Shown here: positions 24,287-34,502 of the stretch, one piece after another
How the letters are laid out: every line of letters begins with the position of its first letter
Numbering within the stretch: the stretch's first letter is position 1
Notes under the pieces: model-generated
What the model was told of the DNA's origin: nothing
The model's database searches: none
The model's input: the letters and a program-made list of their open reading frames with translations, nothing else
NCBI GenBank assembly: GCA_028817895.1
Contig: JAPPOQ010000033.1
Coordinates: 62,001 to 126,000, forward strand
Source of the DNA: Ahrensia sp.
Lineage (GTDB): Bacteria; Pseudomonadota; Alphaproteobacteria; Rhizobiales; Rhizobiaceae
DNA length: 64,000 nt
Direction of reading: 5' to 3'
Made by a program: the position numbers and the translations under genes

Positions 24287-24694
24287 CGTAGACAATCCTA
24301 AACCATGCAAAACACACTGCCTAGTTTGCCTTAAAATTTCGTCGCCAACCGGCTGCTTAAGATAACGTCTGTTGCCTTGAGCGTCCTTGCCCAAACGGAT
24401 CAAGTCAAGCCGATGGAAACCGACTGCGTTCACCATGTCACCTTTGATCCAGCATTCTTGCGCGTTGAAAGGTTTCGGCATGCTGAACGGAAGTTCCACT
24501 CTGCAATGGTAGGGCATTTCCTTTTGGGGTGGAGTGGTGCTCAATGCAACAACCGTGCAAAGATACGGTCGTGCTTGAATTCTCGGACTCAAAACAATGA
24601 CTGGTCGGCGTTTTGTCATTTCTGGTTCAACGAAACCGTTTCCGAAATTGCAAAGAAGCACAACGCCTTGCTCTGGATGATATTGAATAGGCAA
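24266..24694 (-). CDS. PemK/MazF-like toxin-family protein, no antitoxin visible
   Basis: A 142-residue protein with the PemK/MazF SH3-like core: GVVLLCNFG at the N-terminus, the MTKRRPVIVLSPR strand with the characteristic Arg-Pro, then TVVALSTTPP. MazF-type proteins are sequence-specific mRNA endoribonucleases paired with a labile antitoxin. No small gene precedes it: the 90 bases up to paaZ on the right contain no usable frame. It is therefore an orphan or its partner is elsewhere. The 3' end contains the small-RNA promoter. Ribosome-binding support at ATG 24694 is weak. Confidence 0.75.
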   Translation of the reverse strand: MPIQYHPEQGVVLLCNFGNGFVEPEMTKRRPVIVLSPRIQARPYLCTVVALSTTPPQKEMPYHCRVELPFSMPKPFNAQECWIKGDMVNAVGFHRLDLIRLGKDAQGNRRYLKQPVGDEILRQTRQCVLHGLGLSTLTKFNF

Positions 24695-24783
24695 TGCTTG
24701 CTTTCAAACGAATCGTTGAAGTCAATTCAATGTAATCAATGTTCCCGAAGACTCCCATCTGACGCTGATGCCCCAATTTGTAC

Positions 24784-26814
24784 TCAATACGCGTTCATCG
24801 TGTGCAGCGTGTAGCTGGCGACGGGTTCGTCGTCCTGATTGTGCAACTGAACCTGCCAGCGCACTTCGCCATACTCGTCCGTTCGTTTGGTCTTACGCTT
24901 GACGGTCAGCGTCACGCGGATGCTATCGCCCGGTGAGACCGGCTTCTGGAAGGCCAGATCGGAAAGACCGGTATTGGCGAGAACCGGGCCGGGATCGGGC
25001 TGCACGAATAGACCAGCGGCGAAGGACAGCAGCAGATAGCCATGCGCCACTCGACCGGGGAAAAACGGGTTCGCCTTTGCTGCCGCTTCATCCATATGCG
25101 CGTAAAAGGTGTCGCCGGTGAAATGCGCGAAATGCTCAATGTCCTCAAGCGTGATGGTGCGGGCAGCGGTTTCCAGCGTGTCGCCCAACTGCAAATCGTG
25201 GAAGCTGCGCGTGAAGGGATGCGCGTCCTGTGTCTGCGTCGGGACGCCCGGTAGCCAGCTCTCGCTCATAGCGGCCACCATGCGCGATGACCCCTGCATA
25301 GCGGTGCGCTGGAGGTAATGCATCACGCCGCGAATGCCGCCAAGTTCCTCGCCGCCACCGGCCCGACCCGGCCCGCCATGCATCATATGCGGCATGGGTG
25401 CGCCGTGACCGGTTGCTTCGTCAGCCGAGTCGCGATCATTGACGTAGATGCGCCCATGCCAGATCGAAGCGCCCTCGATGACTTGTCTGGCAACCGCGGG
25501 ATCATGGCTGATAAGGGAGGCCACAAGCGACCCGCCACCGCGGTTGAGCATGGCGCAGGCGTGGTCGACGTCGCGATAAGCCATGACGGTGGCGACGGGG
25601 CCGAAAGCTTCAACCTCATGCACGATTTCAGCGCTGTCCGGATCGGCGCAGTGGAACAGTTTGGGCGACATGAAAGCGCCGCGTTCGGCGTCTGCACCGC
25701 TGAGTGTCAGATCACCGGCACCGCTCACAAGCTCCGCTTCGCGATTCAGCTGTGCCACCTTTTCGAGCACATCGCTGCGTTGAGCGGTGGAAACGAGAGC
25801 GCCGAGCCGCGTAGCCTTGTCGCGCGGATCACCGATCTGAAGCGCTTCCAGTTTTGCGCGAACCGCCTCGACAACCGGATCGACCATGGTTTGAGGAACG
25901 AGAATGCGGCGGATGGCGGTGCATTTTTGCCCGGCCTTGGCCGTCATCTCGCGCACGACTTCTTTGACGAGAATGCCGAATTCCGGCGTATCCGCACCGG
26001 CATCCGGGCCGAGCATGGTGGCGTTGAGACTGTCCTGCTCGGCGATGAAGGGCACGGCATTGCGCAGCAGGTTCGGGTTGGACCGCAGTTTGAGTGCGGT
26101 GTCGGCAGAGCCGGTGAAGCTGACAAGGTCCTGCGGGCCAAGACGGTCCAGCAAATCGCCGGTGCCTCCAGCGATCATCTGGAAGGCTCCATCAGGAAAC
26201 AGGCCGCTCTCCACCATCATGCACATGCACGCATGGGAGACATAGCTCGTCGCCGTTGCCGGTTTTACGATGGCTGGAACACCAGCAAGCAGGCTCTGCG
26301 CCAGTTTCTCCAACATGCCCCAGACGGGAAAGTTAAACGCGTTGATGTGCACGCCAACGCCATGTCTCGGCATGCAAATGTGCTGACCCACAAAGCTTCC
26401 ATTGCGCGACAGCGCTTCGACACCGCCATCGATAAAGGTGCGCGAATCCGGCATTTCGCGGCGACCTTTGGAAGCATAGGCAAAAAGCGTGCCGATCCCG
26501 CCTTCAATGTCGATTGCCGCATCCGGCCTTGTCGTGCCGGAGTGAAAGGACAGTTCGTAAAGCGCTTCCTTGCGTTCGGTGAGATAGAGCGCCAGCTGTT
26601 TGATGAGCCGCGCTCGGTCGTGGAACGTCATGGCGCGCAGGGCAGGCCCGGCGTGATTGCGTGCGTGGTCGATCATTGAGCCGAAGTCCAAAGCATCGCT
26701 GCCCGCATGCGCGACGATATCGCCCGTAACCGCACTCAAGATTTTGCGCGCGGCGTTCGGTGATGGTGCGATCCAACGCCCCGCAGCGTAGGATTCAACT
26801 GCAATGGCTTCCAT
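24784..26814 (-). CDS. paaZ: Bifunctional PaaZ: aldehyde dehydrogenase plus oxepin-CoA hydrolase
   Basis: About 676 residues, close to E. coli PaaZ (681). The N-terminal aldehyde dehydrogenase domain (about 1-530) has the catalytic Cys in KAGQKCTAI and the Glu region FIAEQDSLN. The C-terminal MaoC-like hotdog hydratase domain (about 545-676) has FTGDTFYAHMD and the catalytic-loop region GRVAHGYLLL. Together they open the oxepin-CoA ring and oxidise the resulting semialdehyde in phenylacetate catabolism. ATG 26814 has GGGAGGGG upstream; the frame reaches 27030 but would overlap the divergent paaK. The paaABCDE oxygenase genes are not in the window. Confidence 0.92.
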   Translation of the reverse strand: MEAIAVESYAAGRWIAPSPNAARKILSAVTGDIVAHAGSDALDFGSMIDHARNHAGPALRAMTFHDRARLIKQLALYLTERKEALYELSFHSGTTRPDAAIDIEGGIGTLFAYASKGRREMPDSRTFIDGGVEALSRNGSFVGQHICMPRHGVGVHINAFNFPVWGMLEKLAQSLLAGVPAIVKPATATSYVSHACMCMMVESGLFPDGAFQMIAGGTGDLLDRLGPQDLVSFTGSADTALKLRSNPNLLRNAVPFIAEQDSLNATMLGPDAGADTPEFGILVKEVVREMTAKAGQKCTAIRRILVPQTMVDPVVEAVRAKLEALQIGDPRDKATRLGALVSTAQRSDVLEKVAQLNREAELVSGAGDLTLSGADAERGAFMSPKLFHCADPDSAEIVHEVEAFGPVATVMAYRDVDHACAMLNRGGGSLVASLISHDPAVARQVIEGASIWHGRIYVNDRDSADEATGHGAPMPHMMHGGPGRAGGGEELGGIRGVMHYLQRTAMQGSSRMVAAMSESWLPGVPTQTQDAHPFTRSFHDLQLGDTLETAARTITLEDIEHFAHFTGDTFYAHMDEAAAKANPFFPGRVAHGYLLLSFAAGLFVQPDPGPVLANTGLSDLAFQKPVSPGDSIRVTLTVKRKTKRTDEYGEVRWQVQLHNQDDEPVASYTLHTMNAY

Positions 26815-26978
26815 GATGATGTTCCCCTCCCGGCCAGTCATTCCACTGTGTTGTGCCCATCTGGCCGAAGCGCAGTCAATGGGTTCCACCCCCACATTTT
26901 GCAGCAATTGCACCCTTGCGGACATGGCGATAGTTTGCCGCTTCCAAACCGGACTGCCGCATATTTTCGGACTACCCA

Positions 26979-28286
26979 ATGCTTGATCTGACACCCGACC
27001 GCGCTTCGCTCGACCCAATTGAAATTGCATCCCGCGACGAAATCAGCGCGTTGCAATTGGAGCGGCTGAAGTGGTCGTTGCGGCATGCCTATGACAATGT
27101 CCCCCACTACCGAAACAGCTTTGACGCGGCTGGTGCCCATCCGGACGATTTGAAGGACCTGTCGGATCTCGCCAAGTTTCCTTTCACCGTCAAAAGCGAC
27201 CTGCGCGACAATTACCCATTCGGCATGTTCGCAGTTCCGCGCGAGAAGTTGGCCCGCATACATGCTTCATCCGGCACGACGGGAAAGCCGACTGTTGTAG
27301 GATACACGCAAAATGACGTCGACATGTGGGCAAGTGCGGTTGCGCGGTCCATGCGAGCGTCCGGCACGCGACCGGGTGATATGGTGCATGTCGCCTATGG
27401 CTATGGGTTGTTTACCGGCGGCCTTGGTGCCCATTACGGAGCGGAAAAGCTCGGCTGCACCGTTGTGCCCGTGGGCGGTGGCATGACGGCCCGGCAAATC
27501 ACGCTGATTGACGATTTCAAACCGACCACCATCATGGTGACGCCATCCTATGCCCTCTCACTGCTCGACTCATTCCGCGAAGCGGGTCTCGACCCGCGAG
27601 AGTCCTCGCTTCAAGTCGGGATTTTCGGGGCCGAACCCTGGACGAACGCGATGCGGGCAGAAATCGAAGAAGCCTTCGACATGCATGCGGTGGATATTTA
27701 CGGCCTTTCGGAAGTGATCGGGCCGGGCGTCGCCAATGAATGCGTTGAGACCAAAGACGGGCCGACGATCTGGGAGGATCATTTCTACCCGGAGATCATC
27801 AATCCAGAGACCGGCGAACCGGTGGCCGATGGTGAGATGGGCGAACTCGTCTTCACTTCCCTTACCAAGGAAGCCTTTCCCATCATCCGCTATCGCACGC
27901 GCGACCTTTCGCGCCTTTTGCCTGGGACAGCACGGTCCATGCGACGCATGGAAAAGATCACCGGGCGGTCCGACGACATGATCATCTTGCGGGGCGTCAA
28001 CGTGTTTCCCACGCAGATCGAGGAGCAATTGATGAAGGTCGCGGCTCTTGCCCCGCATTTTCAGATCGAACTCTCCCGAGACGGTCGCATGGACGCGATG
28101 ACAGTCAATGTAGAAGCTGCTGGATCCGACATCGGCCAAGCGGAGCGGCGGGCTGCGGCAGGCGATCTTGCGAGCCGCATCAAGGATGTGATCGGTATCA
28201 CCGCGACGGTTTCGGTTCAGGATGTCGGCGGTGTGGCTCGCAGCCAAGGCAAAGCGGTGCGAGTTGTCGATAACAGGCCGAAATAG
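26979..28286 (+). CDS. paaK: Phenylacetate-CoA ligase
   Basis: A 435-residue adenylate-forming enzyme of the PaaK family, converting phenylacetate, ATP and CoA to phenylacetyl-CoA. The P-loop-like ASSGTTGKPTVVGYT lies near residues 93-107, the adenine-binding IYGLSEVIG near 240, YRTRDLSR near 310, then GRSDDMIILRGVNVFP, the family's ending of the A-domain. Its length is normal. It is divergent from paaZ across 165 bases that should hold both promoters, and is followed by selO after 8 bases. With paaZ it supplies two separate steps of one pathway; the intervening paa genes must lie elsewhere. Confidence 0.93.
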   Translation: MLDLTPDRASLDPIEIASRDEISALQLERLKWSLRHAYDNVPHYRNSFDAAGAHPDDLKDLSDLAKFPFTVKSDLRDNYPFGMFAVPREKLARIHASSGTTGKPTVVGYTQNDVDMWASAVARSMRASGTRPGDMVHVAYGYGLFTGGLGAHYGAEKLGCTVVPVGGGMTARQITLIDDFKPTTIMVTPSYALSLLDSFREAGLDPRESSLQVGIFGAEPWTNAMRAEIEEAFDMHAVDIYGLSEVIGPGVANECVETKDGPTIWEDHFYPEIINPETGEPVADGEMGELVFTSLTKEAFPIIRYRTRDLSRLLPGTARSMRRMEKITGRSDDMIILRGVNVFPTQIEEQLMKVAALAPHFQIELSRDGRMDAMTVNVEAAGSDIGQAERRAAAGDLASRIKDVIGITATVSVQDVGGVARSQGKAVRVVDNRPK

Positions 28287-28294
28287 CCACGCTG

Positions 28295-29740
28295 ATGCAA
28301 ACCGCAGCCCCGATTCCCTTCGATAATTCCTACGCCCGCCTGCCAGAGCGCTTTCACGCTAGGCTTGAGCCCAAATCGGTTGCCAAACCCTCGCTGATCG
28401 CACTCAATGAACAACTGGCGGAAAGTCTGCGGTTGAATTCCCAATGGCTGAGAAGTGCCGATGGTGTCGCCATGCTTGCCGGAAATCACGTGCCGCCAGG
28501 CGCCGAACCGCTCGCCATGGCCTATGCCGGTCAGCAATTCGGCCATTGGTCACCACAATTGGGAGACGGTCGTGCACTGCTTCTGGGTGAAGTGATCGGC
28601 GAAGACGGTCGGCGTCACGACATCCAACTAAAAGGTTCAGGGCCGACGCCCTTCTCGCGGCAGGGGGATGGGCGCTCATGGCTCGGTCCGGTTCTGCGCG
28701 AATACATCGTCAGCGAGGCCATGCACGCGCTTGGTGTGCCGACCACCCGCGCGCTTGCAGCGGTGGCAACTGGTGAAAGCGTGATGCGCGAACAAGTGCT
28801 GCCGGGCGCCGTGTTTGCCCGAGTCGCCCGGGCCCATCTTCGAGTGGGGACATTTCAATATTTCGCCATTCGCAGCGATGTCGATGCGCTGGAGAAACTT
28901 GCAGACTATGCCATTCAGCGGCTTTACCCGCAGGCGCAAAGCGCTGCTGATTTGCTTGCCGCCGTGATCGAGGCGCAGGCCAAGCTCGTAGCGCGTTGGA
29001 TGAGCCTCGGCTTTATCCACGGCGTGATGAATACGGACAATGTCTCCATCGCCGGGGAAACGATTGACTACGGGCCTTGCGCCTTCATGGATGCCTATCA
29101 CGCGAACCGCGTTTTCAGTTCCATCGATGAAGGAGGGCGCTACGCCTATTCCAACCAGCCGAAGGTGGCGCATTGGAACCTGGTGCAATTTGCCCAAGCC
29201 CTGCTGCCGCTTTTGGGCGAGACCGAAGAAGCGCAGATCGCCGCTGCGCAGAAGGCTGTTGATCGCTTTCCGGCGACCTACGAGGCGGAGTCGGCGCGGC
29301 TGATGAATGCAAAGCTGGGATTGGCGAGCAGTCAGGAAGGCGATTCACAGCTTGTTGGTGACTTGCTTGCGATCATGCAGGACGAGCAGGCCGATTTCAC
29401 GTTGACTTTCAGGCGGTTGGGCAGCGACCGGTTTCGGGGTGAGTTTCTTGATTTGGCCCGCATCGATTCCTGGCTGGAACGTTGGCACGAACGCGTGCAA
29501 GCGGAAGGTGTCAGTGAAGCGGACCTCGCGGAGCGACTTCGTTGTGCCAACCCCGCCTTCATCGCTCGCAATCACCGTGTTGAAGAGACCATCGCTGCGG
29601 CCCTGAAAGACGACTTGGAGCCGTTTCACAGGCTCAATCGTGCGTTGCAAAATCCATTCATCGATCAGCCTGACGATGCCGACTTGATGTTGGCACCTGA
29701 ACCGAACCAAGTGGTACGCTACACCTTTTGTGGAACATGA
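28295..29740 (+). CDS. selO: Protein adenylyltransferase SelO (YdiU/UPF0061)
   Basis: A 481-residue pseudokinase-fold enzyme. SelO transfers AMP from ATP to Ser, Thr or Tyr of target proteins, acting in redox homeostasis. Visible signatures: AYAGQQFGHWSPQLGDGRA, the Lys of QLKGSGPTPFSR, and the catalytic HGVMNTDNVSI followed by ETIDYGPCAF, which provide the Asn/Asp metal ligands. A Cys at the C-terminus (TFCGT) fits the redox-active Cys that replaces selenocysteine in bacterial members, with a possible partner Cys in DYGPCAF. It follows paaK by 8 bases and may be co-transcribed, though no functional link is obvious. Confidence 0.93.
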   Translation: MQTAAPIPFDNSYARLPERFHARLEPKSVAKPSLIALNEQLAESLRLNSQWLRSADGVAMLAGNHVPPGAEPLAMAYAGQQFGHWSPQLGDGRALLLGEVIGEDGRRHDIQLKGSGPTPFSRQGDGRSWLGPVLREYIVSEAMHALGVPTTRALAAVATGESVMREQVLPGAVFARVARAHLRVGTFQYFAIRSDVDALEKLADYAIQRLYPQAQSAADLLAAVIEAQAKLVARWMSLGFIHGVMNTDNVSIAGETIDYGPCAFMDAYHANRVFSSIDEGGRYAYSNQPKVAHWNLVQFAQALLPLLGETEEAQIAAAQKAVDRFPATYEAESARLMNAKLGLASSQEGDSQLVGDLLAIMQDEQADFTLTFRRLGSDRFRGEFLDLARIDSWLERWHERVQAEGVSEADLAERLRCANPAFIARNHRVEETIAAALKDDLEPFHRLNRALQNPFIDQPDDADLMLAPEPNQVVRYTFCGT

Positions 29741-29744
29741 CCTT

Positions 29745-30233
29745 ATGAATACGATCCGCATTGAACCACTCACTGCCGCCGCGTTCCGGCCCTATGGCGA
29801 TGTGATCGAAAAGGGGTTGGCGCAAGAAATCACCATCAACCGCGGCAAATGTGTTCGCCATCACGCTTTGGCATTGGCCGATGTGACCGGGGAGGGTGCT
29901 CGCGTTGCAATCAACATTTTTGCCGGGCAGCCTTATGATCTGCCGCACAAGCTTGATCTGGTTGAGCGCCATCCGCTCGGATCGCAGGCTTTCTATCCGC
30001 TGGGCGGTCACGAATGGCTGGCCATCGTCTGCGAAGATGATGACGGCGTGCCGGTGTCACCGCGCGCCTTTCTGGCCTCCCCCGATCAGGGCATCAATCT
30101 GAACCGGGATCAGTGGCATGGCGTGCTCACGCCCTTGCATGCGCCTTGCGATTTTCTGGTGGTGGATCGCGCCGGGCCGGGTGACAATCTGGAAGAGCAT
30201 CTGTTCGACACACCGTGGACGGTGCAGAAATAG
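29745..30233 (+). CDS. allA: Ureidoglycolate lyase
   Basis: About 162 residues of the AllA family, which splits ureidoglycolate to glyoxylate and urea, the last step of allantoin/purine catabolism in many bacteria. Signatures are RPYGDVIEKG near the N-terminus, the YDLPHKLDLVERHPLGSQAF block, PLGGHEWLAIV, and DQWHGVLTPL near the C-terminus. ATG 29745 follows selO by 4 bases; an overlapping GTG at 29730 would extend it by five residues. No other purine-degradation genes are in the window. It is convergent with the HAD phosphatase. Confidence 0.9.
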   Translation: MNTIRIEPLTAAAFRPYGDVIEKGLAQEITINRGKCVRHHALALADVTGEGARVAINIFAGQPYDLPHKLDLVERHPLGSQAFYPLGGHEWLAIVCEDDDGVPVSPRAFLASPDQGINLNRDQWHGVLTPLHAPCDFLVVDRAGPGDNLEEHLFDTPWTVQK

Positions 30234-30236
30234 CGA

Positions 30237-30926
30237 CTATCCGTCCAACCCGTGCCATTCTCCGAAGACTTCAATGACGGCGGGCAGGTCCACAAGCCTG
30301 TTGATCACGGTTTCGGCTCCTGCTTCAGTCAACTGGTCGGCAAGACTGTCCCAGGCGTGAGACCCGCCAGTGAAACCGACAGCGCGCATGCCAGCCGCAC
30401 GCGCAGCCGTGATGCCCGAAAACGAGTCCTCCAGAACAAGGCAAGCAGTCGGTTCGACGTCGAATTCTTTGGCCGCGTGCAAAAACACATCCGGCGCCGG
30501 TTTCTTGCTCACCCCCAGTTCATGGGCGGAAAAGACATAGGGGCGAAAACGATCCCACAACTCGCCGCGTGTGAGTTCGATTTTCAGTTTCTCCAGCGGT
30601 GCGTTGGAGCAGATGCAGCGCGGCTGGTCGAACATGTCCAGCACGCTTTGGGCCCCTTCAATCGCCTTGACTTCGCGCCACAGGCGTTCATTAAGCGCAT
30701 TGCGGATGTTTTTTGTGTGATCATCCGGCAGGGATCGTCCCAGTTCCTGCTCCATTGCCGCTTTGAAAGTCTCAGATGATGTGCCGGCAAAACGCGCCAC
30801 GAATTCGCGTGGGGTCATCTCGATGCCATAAGGTTTCATCGCATCCGTTTCGACGCTGGCGGCAATCATCTCCGAATCCATCAGCGTGCCGTCGCAATCG
30901 AAGATGACGAGTTCAATATCCGGCAT
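30237..30926 (-). CDS. HAD-family phosphatase, phosphoglycolate-phosphatase-like
   Basis: About 229 residues of the haloacid dehalogenase superfamily, subfamily IA. Motif I is VIFDCDGTLMDSE, with the nucleophile and acid Asp; motif II is the ICSNAP Ser; motif III Lys is in SKKPAPDVF; motif IV is VLEDSFSGI. A four-helix cap lies between motifs I and II. It would hydrolyse a small phosphorylated metabolite; beta-phosphoglucomutase or phosphoglycolate-type substrates are typical. ATG 30926 has CCAGGA about 9 bases upstream. It is divergent from ccrM. Confidence 0.87.
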   Translation of the reverse strand: MPDIELVIFDCDGTLMDSEMIAASVETDAMKPYGIEMTPREFVARFAGTSSETFKAAMEQELGRSLPDDHTKNIRNALNERLWREVKAIEGAQSVLDMFDQPRCICSNAPLEKLKIELTRGELWDRFRPYVFSAHELGVSKKPAPDVFLHAAKEFDVEPTACLVLEDSFSGITAARAAGMRAVGFTGGSHAWDSLADQLTEAGAETVINRLVDLPAVIEVFGEWHGLDG

Positions 30927-31026
30927 TGCGATTGTCCTGGAGGCAAATGGTGAGGTGACAGCCATAGGCCTTTGGTCGCGCTTAAACAATTCTTCACGCT
31001 GATCGGTAACGGTGCATTCAACCTGA

Positions 31027-32227
<1,201 letters not shown>

Positions 32228-32233
32228 TCCATT

Positions 32234-32518
32234 GTGATACAGTCCTTTGCTGACAAATCGACCGAGCGGCTGTTCAACAACATCCCCGTTCGGAAGATTG
32301 TCAACATTGAGAAGGCCGCGAGGCGCAGGCTGAAAGCGCTGAATGCGGCGCATTCGATTGAGGACTTGCGAAATCCGCCGGGAAACCGGTTGGAGGCGCT
32401 CAAAGGTGATAGGGTCGGCCAATACAGCATCAGGATCAATGATCAGTATCGGGTGTGCTTTATCTGGGAAAAAGATGTTGGGCCCAGCAACGTTGAAATA
32501 GTGGACTACCACCGATGA
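32234..32518 (+). CDS. higB: HigB-type toxin, RelE superfamily
   Basis: A 94-residue RelE-fold mRNA interferase. The family's order is visible: SFADKSTERLF, ARRRLKALNAA, LRNPPGNRLEALKGDRVGQYS and the terminal INDQYRVCFIW with the Arg and hydrophobic strand, then VEIVDYHR. HigB proteins cleave mRNA on the ribosome and are held in check by HigA. The start is a GTG at 32234, apparently at the transcript's first base; no Shine-Dalgarno sequence precedes it. The stop overlaps the antitoxin ATG (ATGA). Placement directly behind ccrM suggests an insertion into a core locus. Confidence 0.9.
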   Translation: MIQSFADKSTERLFNNIPVRKIVNIEKAARRRLKALNAAHSIEDLRNPPGNRLEALKGDRVGQYSIRINDQYRVCFIWEKDVGPSNVEIVDYHR

Positions 32519-32805
32519 AACTTCTGGATCCGATTACGCCCGGTGAAATGCTGCTTGAGGAGTTTATCAAGCCACTCGGCATTTCCCAGAAGAAGCTGGC
32601 AGAAACAATTGGTGTTCCTCCCAGCCACATCAATGACATCATCAAAGGGCGCCGCCGTATCTCTGCAGATATGGCAATTCGCCTTGGCAAGGCCTTCCGA
32701 ATGACAGATCAGTTCTGGATGAATCTACAAAATCACTATGATCTTGAGGTCGCGAGGCAAAGCGGTGTTGCGGACGTGAAAATTGATCCCCTCGTGGCGG
32801 CTTGA
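32515..32805 (+). CDS. higA: HigA-type antitoxin with helix-turn-helix
   Basis: A 96-residue XRE-type protein of the HigA/VapI class. The PITPGEMLLEEFIKPLGIS opening and the helix-turn-helix (LAETIGVPPSHINDIIKGRR) are diagnostic, with the MAIRLGKAFRMTDQFWMNLQ helix behind. It should neutralise HigB and repress its own promoter at the palindrome 32204-32222. Toxin-first order is the rule for higBA. Its ATG overlaps the higB stop by 4 bases, so the two are made together. Confidence 0.93.
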   Translation: MKLLDPITPGEMLLEEFIKPLGISQKKLAETIGVPPSHINDIIKGRRRISADMAIRLGKAFRMTDQFWMNLQNHYDLEVARQSGVADVKIDPLVAA

Positions 32806-32829
32806 TGCCGCGACGCGCTCGGGCCGAAT

Positions 32830-33447
32830 TTAGTTCGTCACTCCATACTTGCCCAACAAGTCGCGAAACGCGCCGCCTCCCCATTGCCCCTCATAGCGCT
32901 CAGCATGCCATGCCGCATCTCGCGCACCTTCGACATTCTTTGCGGAATCATCGAAGAAGAGTGTGTTTTCAGGCTTCAGCCCGAATGTCGCGACGTGCTT
33001 CTCGTAGATCTCCGGCTCTGGCTTGATGCATTTGATTTGGCCGGAAACGGTTGCGCCACGCGGTTCCGTCAAGAACGGATAGGCTTGGTTCGCCAGCACC
33101 CAGGTTTCATCATTGAAGTTGGTGAGCAGCGTCACATCGCGGCCATCGGCGATGAGTGAACGCACGACGGCGACAGTCTCCTCGAAAGCTTCTGGGACGC
33201 TCTTGAGCCAATCCCTGCGATAGGCGCGTATCCAGTCGGCCTTGTCGGGGTGCAATGCGATCAGTTCGGCCTCAGCCTGTTCCCAACTGCGGGCGCCGCG
33301 GTCCTGTTCCGCGTTCCAAGGGGTCATAATTTCCAGAAATGCGTCGCGTTCAGCCTTGTCTGGGATCAGGTCGCGGTAGACCAGCGAATGGTCCCATCGG
33401 AGGAGAACCTGCCCAACATCGAAGACGATATGATCGATCTTGGTCAT
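32830..33447 (-). CDS. HAD-family hydrolase, YihX/2-haloacid dehalogenase-like
   Basis: About 205 residues of HAD subfamily IA. Motif I is HIVFDVGQVLLRWD, motif II the Thr of LLTNFNDETW, motif III the Lys of KCIKPEPEIYE, motif IV FFDDSAKN. The second acidic residue of motif I is replaced by Val-Gly (DVGQV), a feature shared with the YihX-like branch that dephosphorylates sugar phosphates. ATG 33447 has GGGAGG upstream and overlaps the mutY stop (ATGA), so it is translated with mutY. The substrate is not known. Confidence 0.85.
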   Translation of the reverse strand: MTKIDHIVFDVGQVLLRWDHSLVYRDLIPDKAERDAFLEIMTPWNAEQDRGARSWEQAEAELIALHPDKADWIRAYRRDWLKSVPEAFEETVAVVRSLIADGRDVTLLTNFNDETWVLANQAYPFLTEPRGATVSGQIKCIKPEPEIYEKHVATFGLKPENTLFFDDSAKNVEGARDAAWHAERYEGQWGGGAFRDLLGKYGVTN

Positions 33448-34502
33448 GGTCCTCCCATTTTCTGAGCAGCTTGAGCGGCTTTCCTGAAAACCGTGGGCAG
33501 AACGTTTGGTTCGTTCCAACGCCCTTCGCTTTCTGGTGTATCACCCTTGGCTCCCCAAACTTCGAGTTCCAAATGAAAATGTGTGAAAGTGTGTTTCACC
33601 GTTCCCACATCTGTCCATCGGGCCTCGAAGGGCGCTGATCCGACGCCGGTCGCTCCGTCTTGCCGCGCCGTCCAGTCAGTTGTTGGCAAAGCTGCCATGC
33701 CGCCCAACAGACCATTGTGTGGCCGCTGAACTGTCCATACGAAACCATCTGATCGGATGAGCACGAAAACAGCACCCTTGCGGTTGGGTTTCGCCTTCTT
33801 CGGCGCCTTAACCGGAAAATCCAGCATGGTTCCGGCTTTGCGGGCCTCGCATGGCTCAAAAACCGGACAAATCGCGCAGGCCGGATTCTTAGGCGTGCAG
33901 ATCGTCGCGCCAAGGTCCATCATCGCTTGAACGAAATCGCCGGGCCTCTCTTTCGGCGTCTCGCGGACCATGAAAGCCGTGCAATTTGATTTAGCCTTGG
34001 GCAGAGGGGTTGCGTCGGCGGTTTGCCGCGTCACAACACGCTCGATGTTGCCATCGACGACTGGCGCGGCTTCACCAAAAGCGATGGCTGCGATTGCGGC
34101 GCTTGTGTAGTCGCCAATACCCGGCAATTTGCGCAGATCAACTGCGGTTTCGGGGAAATGGCCGCCGAACTCGCCTGAGACGATTTGCGCGCATGCTTTC
34201 AGATTGCGCGCCCGCGAATAATAGCCAAGCCCGGCCCAGGCGGCCATGACGTGCTCCTCGCGCGCTGCTGCGAGACCATCCACAGTCGGCCAGATTGTGA
34301 TGAATTTCTCGAAATAGGCTTTGACGGCGGCAACGGTCGTCTGCTGCAACATGACTTCAGACAGCCAAACATGATAAGGGTTCGCTCTGATACCTCGTTT
34401 CGTATCATGCGGACCAATACGCCAGGGCAAGACGCGGGCGTGTCGGTCATACCAGGCAAGAAGGTCGTTTGAGAAACTCATCGGAGCATCCGTTTGCGCC
34501 AT
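33444..34502 (-). CDS. mutY: A/G-specific adenine DNA glycosylase MutY
   Basis: About 352 residues. MutY removes adenine mispaired with 8-oxoguanine. The helix-hairpin-helix region LRKLPGIGDYTSAA is followed by the catalytic Asp in PVVDGNIERV. The [4Fe-4S] loop fits exactly, C-x6-C-x2-C-x5-C from ICTPKNPAC to FEPC. A C-terminal NUDIX-like domain (about 230-350) recognises 8-oxoG, ending in TFTHFHLELEVW. ATG 34502 or ATG 34481 are both possible; the former overlaps the divergent DUF721 start by 9 bases. The gene is co-translated with the HAD hydrolase. Confidence 0.93.
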   Translation of the reverse strand: MAQTDAPMSFSNDLLAWYDRHARVLPWRIGPHDTKRGIRANPYHVWLSEVMLQQTTVAAVKAYFEKFITIWPTVDGLAAAREEHVMAAWAGLGYYSRARNLKACAQIVSGEFGGHFPETAVDLRKLPGIGDYTSAAIAAIAFGEAAPVVDGNIERVVTRQTADATPLPKAKSNCTAFMVRETPKERPGDFVQAMMDLGATICTPKNPACAICPVFEPCEARKAGTMLDFPVKAPKKAKPNRKGAVFVLIRSDGFVWTVQRPHNGLLGGMAALPTTDWTARQDGATGVGSAPFEARWTDVGTVKHTFTHFHLELEVWGAKGDTPESEGRWNEPNVLPTVFRKAAQAAQKMGGP

